The notes under the pieces were generated by a model. The model was not told the DNA's origin. It saw nothing but the letters and a program-made list of their open reading frames with translations, and did no database searches. A stretch of DNA of 64,000 nt from Avena insularis (Eukaryota; Streptophyta; Magnoliopsida; Poales; Poaceae), in the NCBI GenBank assembly GCA_023614405.1, contig CM042691.1, forward strand, positions 171,650,927 through 171,714,926, in the 5' to 3' direction. Below are positions 1 through 10,292 of this stretch, one piece after another. A program made the position numbers and the translations under genes. Every line of letters starts with the position of its first letter. The stretch's first letter is position 1.

Positions 1-245
1 AACTACCTGGTCTCATTCCCTTTCTGAAATTCCCTTCTTTCCCAAAATGCATATGGCCCGACAATTCTTACAAGGGGTTGTTCAAGGCCCAGAAGAATAC
101 CCATTCTCGGCCCATCGTTCACAACAGTTTTCACGAGTTCACCATTTCTTTGCAAAAAACAACTGCTATTTTCCCTGTCTCCTCAACTCCCCCGTCTGCA
201 GAAACCCCATTCCCCTCTTGCTCGTCGCCGGTGAAGAGTGTCAAA

Positions 246-2211
246 ATGGCGAACATCCCGATTGATCCTGCTCCTTTCTTGCCGAATGGCTTCCAAGTTA
301 TGCAAGTGGCTGGACGGAATCGTGTCAAAAGGGTGGTGGTGCCACGGAGGTCGAGGACTCATGAACAGTATGCTATTGCTACCATTAATCCCCTCCCCCT
401 GGTCCAGTTCCTTTCTTGAATATTCGTGATGTCCTGGTTGATTTCCTCAACAATGAGGTTCGTGTTCACTTTCGGGATGTCCAGGCATGTCCCTTTGGGT
501 CTGCTTATGTGCAATTTCACCATGTCAGTGATCGGGACAGGCTCATTGCGGCTAGCTCCATTCCGTTTCAAGATGTGCATGTTTCTTTTGTTAAGCATAA
601 TGAGGGGGAAAATTGGAGGAGGGCTCAATTCAACAATGAATGTTGGGTGATGCTAGTTGGTCCTCCATTGGACCACTGGCATACTGAGGATCTGAACGCG
701 GTTTTTGCTGATATTGGGAAGGTCCTTTTATGGGAGAGGGACCCGAACCAAAAAGGAAGGATTCTTGCGAAAATTTGTGTTACTGATCTGGTTGATATCC
801 CCAATAGTGTAAGGTTTACTATTGGCGACTTGGTGGAGTCTGAATCCTGGACTTTTTCTGTTGAAGTGCTGCAAAGTGACCTACTTGGGGGGGGGCACCT
901 GATGAGGACCCACTTCCGGATGACAATGTGGACCCACATCCTGCACCTATATTTGGGCCCCAGATCCCCCCTCCTCCCCTCCCCCTGCTCCTGGGGTTGG
1001 TTGGGGTCACTGGTTGGCTCCTGTACAGGATCCTGCTCCTAAAGGTGACAATAATGAAGGTTGGGGCCCCTGGGAAGCTGCTGCTGCTCCTGTTCAAGGC
1101 CCTGTCATTGCTCCTGGTGAAGACATGCCAGTGGACAACTATAATCTCCCCCCCATAGGATGTTAACAGTGGGGTTACAGGTGTCATCCTTGTCCAAGAC
1201 TGGGAGTCAGATGATGATGAGTCTGTAAATGCTGAGCTTGTGGTTGCTGAGGATCAAGATGTGGCTGCTGGACCTCAAGGTGTTGGTATTGGTGAGGGCC
1301 TTCAGAACATTTTGCAGAACTATTTGGTTGATGATGATGAGGTAAACTCAGATGATGAGGGGAGGGTGGGGAGCCCCATGGATTCAAGTGCTGTGGCTGC
1401 TGAAAATGAGGATTGGATGTTGGAGGATCAGCATCTTCTTTCTCCTAATGAAGCACATCTCCAGGTGGGAATGGTGAGAACTTTTGTGTCCATACCTGAT
1501 GTGCATGCTGCAAAACAGTTTTTTTCCCAACAAGGCCTGGAGCTCTGGGAAAGTTATTTTGCTCCTCATATTCAGAAGGACGCTTCCTCAAATGGCTCTC
1601 TCATGTGTGATATCCCTGTAAGTTGGTTTAATTTTATTACTCTCATGCTTGCTACCCTTGAGAAGTTTAGTTGGGTCAAGAGCTTCCTTACTTCTCCTTT
1701 ATGGGAAATTATTAAAGAGCCTATTGCTGAAGAGAACTCCATTTCTTTCATCATCCCTATTGAGAGCATTTCTCAGATGGCTCCTCCTTGTCTGGGAATT
1801 GAAGCTAAACTATCTTCCTGCTCTCCCTCCACCCCTTCCAGAAAGAGAAAGGGCAAGGAGCCTCTTGTTGACACTGAGGTGAGAAGAAGCCCTAGAATTG
1901 TTGAACTGAATGGGGGTATTAAAAGCCACCTAAATTGCTTAATTGCTGATTGTCTGGTTTGAAATGCTGTTCCACCATGTTTGATTCCTAAAGTGGTTAA
2001 AAATCTTGCTGCCTCTTTCTGCAAGGTTAAGGATGGTGACCTGGAGAAGAGGTTGCTCAAGAAAGGGAAAGCCACTGAAGTGGCAGTAAAGGCTCCTCAA
2101 AAAGGCATCATCAAAGGAACTGGCTCATTAAGCTTGAGCATTGGAGGAAAGAAGAAAGCTGGGGCTACTGGTACCTGTGGTCAGCAAGCCAAGAAGAAAC
2201 CCCCCACTTAA
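246..2211 (+). pseudogene. LINE-A ORF1 (nucleic-acid-binding ORF1p), frameshifted
   Basis: The ATG at 246 opens a protein starting MANIPIDPAPFLPNGF. Its frame ends at 419 and resumes one frame over at about 402 (VPFLNIRDVLVDFLNN), so an indel lies near 390-405. A second break sits at a run of nine G at about 887-895, after which the frame near 1240-1962 takes over. An in-frame TGA at 1960-1962 interrupts the Lys-rich C-terminus, which ends at 2211. The N-terminal globular part, acidic middle (DDDEVNSDDEG), RKRKGKEP basic patch and Lys-rich tail fit the ORF1 proteins of grass LINEs, which I recognise by general resemblance only. No intact CCHC knuckle is seen. ORF2 follows after about 220 bp. 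Confidence 0.75.
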
Positions 2212-2430
2212 GTGTTTTAATGTATCAAACTAAGTCTTTTGCTGGAGTCTTGTTGACTCCATGTTCTGAGGCCTGCTCTTGTGGTCTTTTCATGTGTTTG
2301 GTACTTGTTGTTGAATCTGTCAGTGGTGTTATGATATGGATTGCCTTTTGTCTATGTGGCTGTTGTTTTCTCAATTGGGTGGTTACATTACTTATATCAC
2401 CCCATCATTCTACATACATCTGGTTTCTTA

Positions 2431-4521
2431 ATGGATAACAAAAGAATTAGGAAGATCTTGAACTGGAATATCAGGGGAATTAACTCTGAAAAAATGGGTT
2501 GCTCTCAGATATAAAATGGATGAGTCTGGCTGTGATATTATTTGCCTCCAAGAAACTAAGAAAGAAGATTTTGACATCTCTTACATAAAAAAATTCTGCC
2601 CCACCAAATTTACCAATTTTGAATTTCTTCCCTCCAGGGGAGCCTCTAGGGGTTTGATCACCATTTGGAATGGTTCTCTGTTCTCTGGGCATCTTTCCTT
2701 TCACAATGAGTTCTCCATCTCCATCACCTTGACATCTCTCTTGTCCAATGAAATCTGGATCCTCTCCAATATTTATGGGCCATGCTTACCTGAAAAAAAA
2801 GGTAGACTTTTTAGATTGGTTTGGAAATATTGATATGCCTGATGATATGGATTGGCTCATTGTGGGTGACTTCAACTTCTGTAGAAAGCCTTCTGATAGA
2901 AATAGACATGGTGGGGATGTGAATGGTATGCTTCTTTTCAATGAAGCCATTAATAATTTGGGTCTCACAGAATTACCCCTTAAAGGTAGAAAGTTTACTT
3001 GGAGTAACATGCAAAAAGAACCCCTTTTTGAAAGGCCTGACTGGTTCTTTACTTCTGCTTCCTGGACTCAGAGCTTTCCTTCAATTTTTGTTGCTCCTCT
3101 TACAAAGCCTACCTCTGATCATTTTCCTTGTGTCATCTCCATTGGCACAATGATACCCAAAGCCCAGGTGTTCAGATTTGAAAATCATTGGATGCATCAT
3201 AAGGAATTTAAAGCTATTGTTCAAAATGCCTGGAATATTCCTGTTGTCTTTCAGGATTCTGCCAAAAAAATTAATGCTAAATTCAAAAAAGTAAGAAGGG
3301 GGCTGAAGCTCTGGGCAAAAAAACTGCCCTGCCTGAAATCACAAATCTGCAATGTTAATGCCACCATTGATCTACTAGATGCCATGGAGGAAATGAGAAC
3401 CCTTACTGTCCTAGAATGGAATCTCAGAGATCTCCTGAAGAATCTTATAATTTCTCTGTTACAAGATCAAAATACTTATTGGAAGCAAAGGGGGAAAATT
3501 AAATGGGTTAAGCTGGTTGATGAAAACACAATTTTTTTTCATTCCAAAGCTACCATAAGTTTCAGGCATAACTACATTTCCATGCTCAAAGATGATTCTA
3601 ATGATGAGATTCATGATCATGATGGTAAAGCAGATCTCCTATGGAAAGCCTTTAAAGATAGATTGGGTACATCTGATAAGCCTGAAATGCACTTCAATCT
3701 TAATGACTTGGCAGAGGAATGTTTAAGGCAAGAGGAAAAGGATGCTTTGGAAAAACCTTTCTCTGATGAGGAGATTGAAGATGTAATTAAAGAACTCCCA
3801 AATGATAAATCTCCTGGCCCAGATGGTTTTAACAATGAATTCATGAAACAATGTTGGCCTATTATTAAGGATGATGTGAAGCAACTCCTTACGGATTTTT
3901 ATGAGGGGCAAACTTCCTTGGAAAGCATTAATGCCTCTTTTATCACCCTCATTCCAAAAATTGAAGCTCCTCTGACACCTGCTGATTTTAGGCCTATTTC
4001 TCTGCTAAACAGTGTCCTCAAGATTATAACCAAAATTTTGGCTAATAGATTGCAGAAGTTCATCCTTAAACTTGTCCACAAGAATCAGTATGGTTTCCTC
4101 AAACAAAGGTCTATTCAAGACTGTTTAGGTTGGGCATTTGAATTACTTGACCAATGCCACAAATCCAAAGAAGAAATTTTAATTCTTAAGCTTGACTTTG
4201 AAAAGGCTTTTGATAGAATTGAGCATTCAACAATTATCAATATCCTCAAAGCCAAAGGTTTTGGTGATAAATGGATTTCTTGGATTCAGTTAATCTTTGG
4301 TTCAGCTTCCTCCTCTGTTCTGTTAAATGGAGTGCCTGGAAAGAAATTTTATTGAAGAAGAGGTGTAAGACAAGGTGATCCTTTATCTCCTCTCCTGTTT
4401 GTCTTGGCTGCTGATCTTCTTCAAAGCATCCTCAATAAAGCAATGAATATTGGTCTTCTCTCCCTTCCCATTGAAGGTGTGTTCTGTCCTGATTTCCCTG
4501 TTGTGCAGTATGCCGATGACA
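2431..4521 (+). pseudogene. LINE-A ORF2, N-terminal half: endonuclease and reverse transcriptase up to YADD
   Basis: Starts MDNKRIRKILNWNIRGIN. The endonuclease motifs NWNIRG, CLQET, VGDFN and SDHFP are visible, so it is an APE-type nicking endonuclease. The RT then shows [20 protein letters not shown] and the [12 protein letters not shown] block. Frameshifts occur at two A-runs (about 2490 and 2797-2804). An in-frame TGA at 4353-4355 falls just before [15 protein letters not shown]. The frame reaches YADD at 4509-4520 and is then split by the LTR element; coding resumes at 14300 (TLLILKA). It would be the enzyme for target-primed reverse transcription, but it is dead here. Confidence 0.92.
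4517..4521. repeat. 5-bp target site duplication (left), TGACA
   Basis: TGACA lies immediately left of the LTR start at 4522 and again immediately right of the LTR end at 14294. Removing the insert plus one copy restores the LINE reading frame across YADD. Confidence 0.95.
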
Positions 4522-7500
4522 TGTCACATCCCAAGATTTTCCAAATCTTGTAATGTGAAATATAAATAAACAAAATAAAATTTTGTTGAAATTTAGGGTG
4601 AGAAGAAACTTTTTGATTCCAATTGGAAACATCAAAACCTATTTTGTTCAAATAAAATCCTAAAGGGATTTACAAAGGTAAATAAATAATAAATAAAGTT
4701 ATAAAAGTTGGAATCACTATTTTTGGATCTTTTAATAAAAAGATATGGTTTTCAAAAGCAAAGGTAGAAATATAAATAAGGATTATTTTATAGATCCAAA
4801 TTAGATCTTGGCCAAGCTTTTGAAATAAAATATTTCTATTTGATAAAAAGAGTAAAGGTTTATTTAAATAAAATAATGAGGATTTATTAATATCCATTTT
4901 ATTAAAGTAAAGGCTTTTCCATTTTAAATAAGCACTAAAACTTGTTAATTTATTTTAAATAAGATTTCCAAGTGTTTTAGTTTTTCAAACGAAACCTACT
5001 GAAAAGATTTTGATATAATTTAGTTTTCAAAAAGAGTTTTAAAATAAATTAAAACCTATTTGATTTAAAGACTATGGTCTATTTATTTAATTATTAATAG
5101 ATCCTAAAAGAATTATTTATTTGGACTTTGAAATATGTTGATGAACAGAATTAAAACTCACCCAAAAGTTTGGTGATTATTTTAATTCAAATGGAGATTG
5201 AATAATATTATTAAATCTTATTTTAATTAAAAATAGAGCCTATTTTAAATAATTAAAAGACCCTAAAAAGAATAAATAAATTATTATAAATTTGACTTTG
5301 GAATGTGTTGTTAATTTTGGTTGAGGATTGAATTGATTTGTTGCTTGAATTATTTGTTTGAAAACCAAATCAGAATATTCAAAATCAGAAAAGAAAAAGG
5401 TTTGTATATAAAAAAATAGAAACAAACCCAACCCACTAAACCTACCCAGCCGAGCAAACCCTTCTGGCCCAGCAAGAGCCCACCCGGGAACCCTCTGCCA
5501 CTGTTATTTCTCACTCGCGTTTGCACCCGCACAACCACTGACAAATGGACCCCATTCCCTCTCTTCCTCTCTCGCTGCCAATCGACCCCACAGCCACCTC
5601 ACCATCGTCTCCACCCGCGGTGACCACGCCTCCAACCTCTCCTCGCCGTTTCTGGCCGTTGAAGCCGGTGTAAATACGATTTATTGCCTTCATTACTCCA
5701 TCCCGCGACCATGCCTTCTTAATCGCCTGCGACTCCTCTCTCTTTCCCCCAGTCGTCGCCCCACTAGAGCCCCCAGGCTATCCCCAATTCCCCCTACACC
5801 GCCACTGTCTCCGACAAGCTCCGGCGACAATTCCGGCCAAACCCTGCCGCCCCTTGCCTCCTCGAGCACCCGAGCGTGACCCCCACCCCTGGCGCTTCTC
5901 TCTACATCATCAGCTTGCTCGCGCTTGACCCCCAGCGTCGGCAACGACGACGACCAGTAGCGCCACCGTCTGTCCCCAACTTCGGTGAGTCCTCGTGGTA
6001 AGAATAGACCGTCCCTTTCCCCATCTTGGATGCTCACATGTTCGTGACACTCATACGAACCTAACTGTGCTCCATTCGTCTCAGCATGCCATAAAACTTC
6101 GCCCCGATCAACGAGCAGACGAGCCCGAGGCGCAGCGCAACTCCGGCGAGCAATTGTCCTGAACCCCGTGCGCCCCCTGCCCTGCGACAACCACGTTGAG
6201 CATCAGTACGTCGCTGCGAACCTGGTGAGCACCTCCTTACTCTCCCTCGCTTCCTGTAGTCGCCGCAGCGCCGTGAGCCGAGCGTCGCCGCCGCCAGCCA
6301 CCGTCGAGCGCCGCTGACATTTGGTCACAGTGCCTGAGCCGCTAGATCTTGATCTGACGGATGCGATAGAACGTAGCTCGAACGGGTATGGGTGAACCTG
6401 AGCCGCGCGATTAAACTTAGATCTAACGCTCCACAGCGATCGATCCACATGAAGCGGTACCGACCAATCGCAGCACGATGCGTGGCCTGTGTTTGTTTTA
6501 AAAAACAGAAACTTGTCTATTAGATGTTCCAATTTGAAAAATTCATAACTTTCAAACCACACGTCCAAATTTTGCAAATTTTATATCAATGGAATCAGCA
6601 AGACAAGTAATTTATTACCATGCACTTTGTTTAGTAAAATGCTTATGTTAAATTGATTGTTTTTGCAGAAACTTGTGTATGTATGTTTAGAATATAAAAA
6701 TTGTTCTAAAATGATTTTTGAGATAAAACCTTTGGCAAATGGATTTTTTTGAACCTACTGACCATAGAAATCAATTTTTGGTTTCAAAAATGTATTTGGT
6801 GAAGAAAAAGCACAAATCTTTGAATAAAAGCATTTCTAGCCAATTAAAAATGTTGATTATGGTTTAAAAATGATGTTGGAGGAAAATCTTTGAGAAATGT
6901 CTTGATTTTAACTCTCCGACCCCAAACACCAAGTTTTATGATTTGAAAATATATTTGGTGAACCCTATAAAAATTATTACTGTACTAAAGACATTTTCAA
7001 CCACATAAAATAATGACTTGGTTTAAAAATGGTTTATGAAGTGATATCTTTTGCAAATGGTTTTGCCACTTTATAAAATGACCAATAAGTGTTTTATAAT
7101 GTTTATAACCTATTATAAAACACTTTTGTAAATAAAACAAAGTTTGGCATGCTTGCATGCATTGTTTTGTTTCTATCATTTTATGTGATGTTTTGCTTGA
7201 ATGGTAGATTGAAATATTGCTTGCTTGATTGAATTGTAGTGATTTGAAGAGTGTGAATATTGCAAAGATCAAGGAGTGAACTTATATTCTCTACCGAAAA
7301 GGAAAGTGATGCTTCATACTTTTGTCCCATTATTTTCACTATGCATTAGTGATATTTCTAAGTAGGACTTGCATGGAATTTTTGCTAAGTATAAACTATG
7401 CCATGGGAAATCCTAGTAGATGAAACCTTAGTAGAAATTTCCTAAGTTAAGATTCCTACTACTATCATGCTTAGCTTAGCTAGTAGAAAACAAGGGTGTA

Positions 7501-8545
7501 TTATATTCATGCTATGAAATATTTCTAAGTCTATGACTTGTGTTTGGTTTAATAAAACAACTATGTGAATGAATCACCTGGGTGGAATGGTTGTGAATGG
7601 GTTATGTTGAGTGGTTACATAGTGCCCATATCTATGGACTACCCTAGTGTATCTCACTTGTGGATGGCCACCCAGGAACAAAGAGGTTTGAGATGTCAAA
7701 TGTTGAGAAGCTTCAAGTGCAGCCACTTGGCATTATGGGCTCTGCCTGTATCATATAGGTCGCAATAACTTAGCCAAATGGACAGTTGGTGGTAGGGGAA
7801 TGATAGGTTGGAATGCGTCCATTCTGGTCTAAGGGAAGGCTTCTGAAAGATCTTGTCTTGGGAAACCAAGTCTTGTGGGGAAAGTGCACCACCTCTGCAG
7901 AGTGTAAAATCTAAGTACTTAGCCATGTCCCTGGCAAAGTACAATTTGAGCATCAAGACATGGAAGCTATCAAGAATCTCCTCATCCCAATTTCTAAGTT
8001 AAAAACTTCTGGTTGAACAAGGGTTGGAGGATCACCAATTTCTATTGGGAGATGCCTTCGGTGATTTTTATCAAGCAAAAACTTAGTGTTTTCAAATGAT
8101 AAGGAAAATCTATTTTGAGCAAAGCAAGCCTAAGCTCCACTTAGCCAAATGCATATAGATGATAGACTCCACTATACTACCATAGTATCGCTTGCCAATA
8201 AAATTCAAATGTATTGACCCTTGTGGCTGTAACTTATTATGTTGCAGGTTGGTTTGATGTTAGAGAAGATTATTGATTAGGATTACAAGTCTACAACCAA
8301 CATGTCTGCCTGTGGCACTTTGAAGATGAAGGACCCCATGCTATTGTTATATTCTGCTGCATTGTAATGAGATAGCCAAATGAGCTATGTAAGATGTAAT
8401 AAATTATGTTATTCCTGGTTATAAAGTTGTATTATGACCTTTGTTTCTTGATATTACATCTTAACTGTGGATGCTAGCTATTGATCCAGGGACTAGCATT
8501 GTAAACACAGGGATCTCTACCTTATTAAAGGTTGGGAACCTTATA
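4522..8545 (+). repeat. 5' LTR of the non-autonomous element
   Basis: This 4,024-bp LTR aligns end to end with the 3' LTR. It is AT-rich at both ends with a GC-rich block at about 5420-6480. Small indels separate the copies: near 5310-5345 the 5' copy lacks about 22 bp present near 11086 and has a different short segment. ORFs called in the GC-rich block and on the opposite strand do not look like proteins. Confidence 0.95.
5405..5413 (+). promoter_or_regulatory. TATA box candidate of the 5' LTR
   Basis: TATATAAAA sits at the transition from the AT-rich part to the GC-rich part of the LTR, as expected for the U3/R boundary. The same motif recurs at 11180-11188 in the 3' LTR. Confidence 0.5.
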
Positions 8546-8547
8546 GA

Positions 8548-8560
8548 TGGTATCAGAACA
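8548..8560 (+). other. Primer binding site (tRNA-iMet type)
   Basis: TGGTATCAGAACA begins two bases after the 5' LTR. It matches the usual plant initiator-Met PBS (TGGTATCAGAGC) except near its 3' end. Confidence 0.85.
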
Positions 8561-9234
8561 TTGTGTTGCCTGTAGGATTGTAACCCTAGGATTGGACAAA
8601 AACCCCTTAGAAAAATAAGAGTTGTATTTTTTCCAAAACTTATTTACAAACAATCTTGTAAACTCTTTCCTCAACCATTTTGGTTTTGATTCTACATCTC
8701 TTCTATTTCAACTTGATGGATAAAGCCTACCCCATGGCCAAAGACTTCACCATGTGCAAAGGACTTCATCAACTCTAATGACTTCAACATCTTCAAGTAA
8801 TTTCAACCTTATTCTCAACAAGGACTTCAAATTGGACATCACTAAGGACTACAAGTAAGACAAGAAATGTTACTCAAGACTTGAAGACTAAGGAAACACA
8901 ACTTGGGAATCATCATCACCTTTGAAGTTTTGTGACCAAGAATTTTCCCAAGGAAACCATGATCTCATTCAAGAAGAATCCACCAAGAAGGATAGACTGA
9001 TCTCAAGTGAACCATATAGATGGACCACCATGTTTAAGTAAAGATCAAACACACCAACTTATGTGGTGTAACAAAAATATTTTGTTGCCTAAAAATGTGC
9101 TTGAACTTTGTTGTTTTAGTGGAATGTTTGTTTGTGATTGCTTGCACTTTGCTTGTGTGAATTGTGATGTGTGTGATTAGAATTATTCCCTTAGAAATCT
9201 TTTGCCTATTCTAATCCCAAACCAACCCAAACAG
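8561..9234 (+). other. Leader of the non-autonomous element
   Basis: Untranslated leader between the PBS and the zinc-knuckle ORF. It is rich in short CAA/AAG/ACTTCA words. No coding signal is seen. A packaging signal would be expected here from retroelement biology, but none can be pointed to. Confidence 0.5.
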
Positions 9235-10182
9235 ATGACTACTCCAAGAAACACCAACATCAAGGATGGCAACAACAACAACCAAGAGATGCACATGAGA
9301 GAACAACTACTAGCAAACCAAACCTAGTTGAACCAAGTGACAACTCAGTTTTTAGCCAACAACAATGGATTAGACCCAACCATACAAAAGTTTTTGGAAA
9401 TTCAATCCCTATTGTTTCAAGGGATGGCCACTCAAATGATCAACATGGGAGACAACCTTTCCCAAGGAGTTTGTGACAACAAGGATGTCAAGGATGATAT
9501 TTTAGAAGGAACTCAAGCTTGCAATGTTTGTGGAGACAAGGATCACACTTCCAAAGAGCATGGAGATCAATGTCCCAATTGTGAAGAGAAACATCCAACC
9601 AAACAATGCCCCACAACCCAAGCTACTTGTTTCATATGTGAAGGAAATAATCATGTCCCTATCCAATGCCCCATCTAGTCCATAGTTCAACAAAGGAAAC
9701 AAGGTGGAGTGCATCAACAGTTTGTAAACCCTCATGAAGGAACAACTTCTATCAAGAAGGATGAAGGCAATGTCAAAACTATGCATCATAAGGCCAAATC
9801 CAAGGTGATCACAAAGTGTTGCTACTCTTGTGGATAATAAGGTCATATCTCCAGTAAATGCCCCAAGAAGAGAGAAAGATTTCCCACCTTTGTGGTGAAG
9901 TATGAAGAGCATGAACTAGAAGAACTCCTAGCTTTGGAGAGACACAAAAAGAAGAAGAAGGACATAAGCCAGTTGCAATGTTACAATTGCAAAGAAATGG
10001 GACACTATGCCAGTGATTGCCCAGAAAAGAAGAAGAACCAAGGAAATAAACAATAAGAATTGATACCAAAGAAGAAGAAGGATAATAGCCAAGTGATGTG
10101 TTTCAAATGCAAAGAGCTAGGACATTATACAGACAAGTGCCCAGACAAATTTCAACAAGAGTCCAAGCAAGCCAAGAAGTAA
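9235..10182 (+). pseudogene. Zinc-knuckle array protein (gag nucleocapsid-like), interrupted by stops
   Basis: One frame runs from ATG 9235 to TAA 10180-10182 (about 315 codons). It is interrupted only by stops at 9325, 9676, 9835, 9838 and 10054, with no frameshift. Five or six Cys/His knuckles are visible: an irregular CNVC...HTSKEHGDQC (from 9520); CPNCEEKHPTKQC sharing its first Cys (9571-9609); CFICEGNNHVPIQC (9628-9669); CYSCG--GHISSKC with the double TAA inside it (9820-9861); CYNCKEMGHYASDC (9979-10020); and CFKCKELGHYTDKC (10099-10140). Lys-rich linkers separate the last ones. The usual gag capsid-like region is not recognisable; the N-terminus is a short polar Asn/Gln-rich stretch. 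The probable role is RNA binding for packaging in trans. All stops could be C-to-T or similar decay. Confidence 0.85.
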
Positions 10183-10255
10183 TCTAGTTGGAATTTTTTT
10201 TAAGGGTGGTAGTACCCTAGTTGCTTTGAGCCAACTAGTAACCCCTAGCCTCCCC

Positions 10256-10274
10256 AAATCTCGGGACGAGATTT
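10256..10274. promoter_or_regulatory. Perfect inverted repeat just upstream of the PPT
   Basis: AAATCTCG-GGA-CGAGATTT: 8-bp arms, 3-bp loop. The same hairpin occurs at the same place relative to the PPT in the Tekay/Del element (52870-52888 and 62736-62754). Confidence 0.75.
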
Positions 10275-10292
10275 ATTTTAAGGGTGGTAGCC
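10275..10292 (+). promoter_or_regulatory. Polypurine tract region of the non-autonomous element
   Basis: TTTTAAGGGTGGTAG lies directly before the 3' LTR. The same word occurs about 80 bp upstream (about 10197-10212), so the tract appears duplicated. Confidence 0.7.

Noticed and set aside
5693..6190. 165-codon Arg-rich minus-strand ORF (related ORFs at 11211-11787)
   Set aside because: Lies in the GC-rich LTR block. The equivalent frame in the other LTR is shifted by indels, so it is not maintained.
6997..7272. 91-codon minus-strand ORF, identical at 12746-13021
   Set aside because: Both copies lie in the same part of the two LTRs of one element, so identity reflects the LTR duplication rather than coding selection. 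Antisense, AT-rich, no domain.
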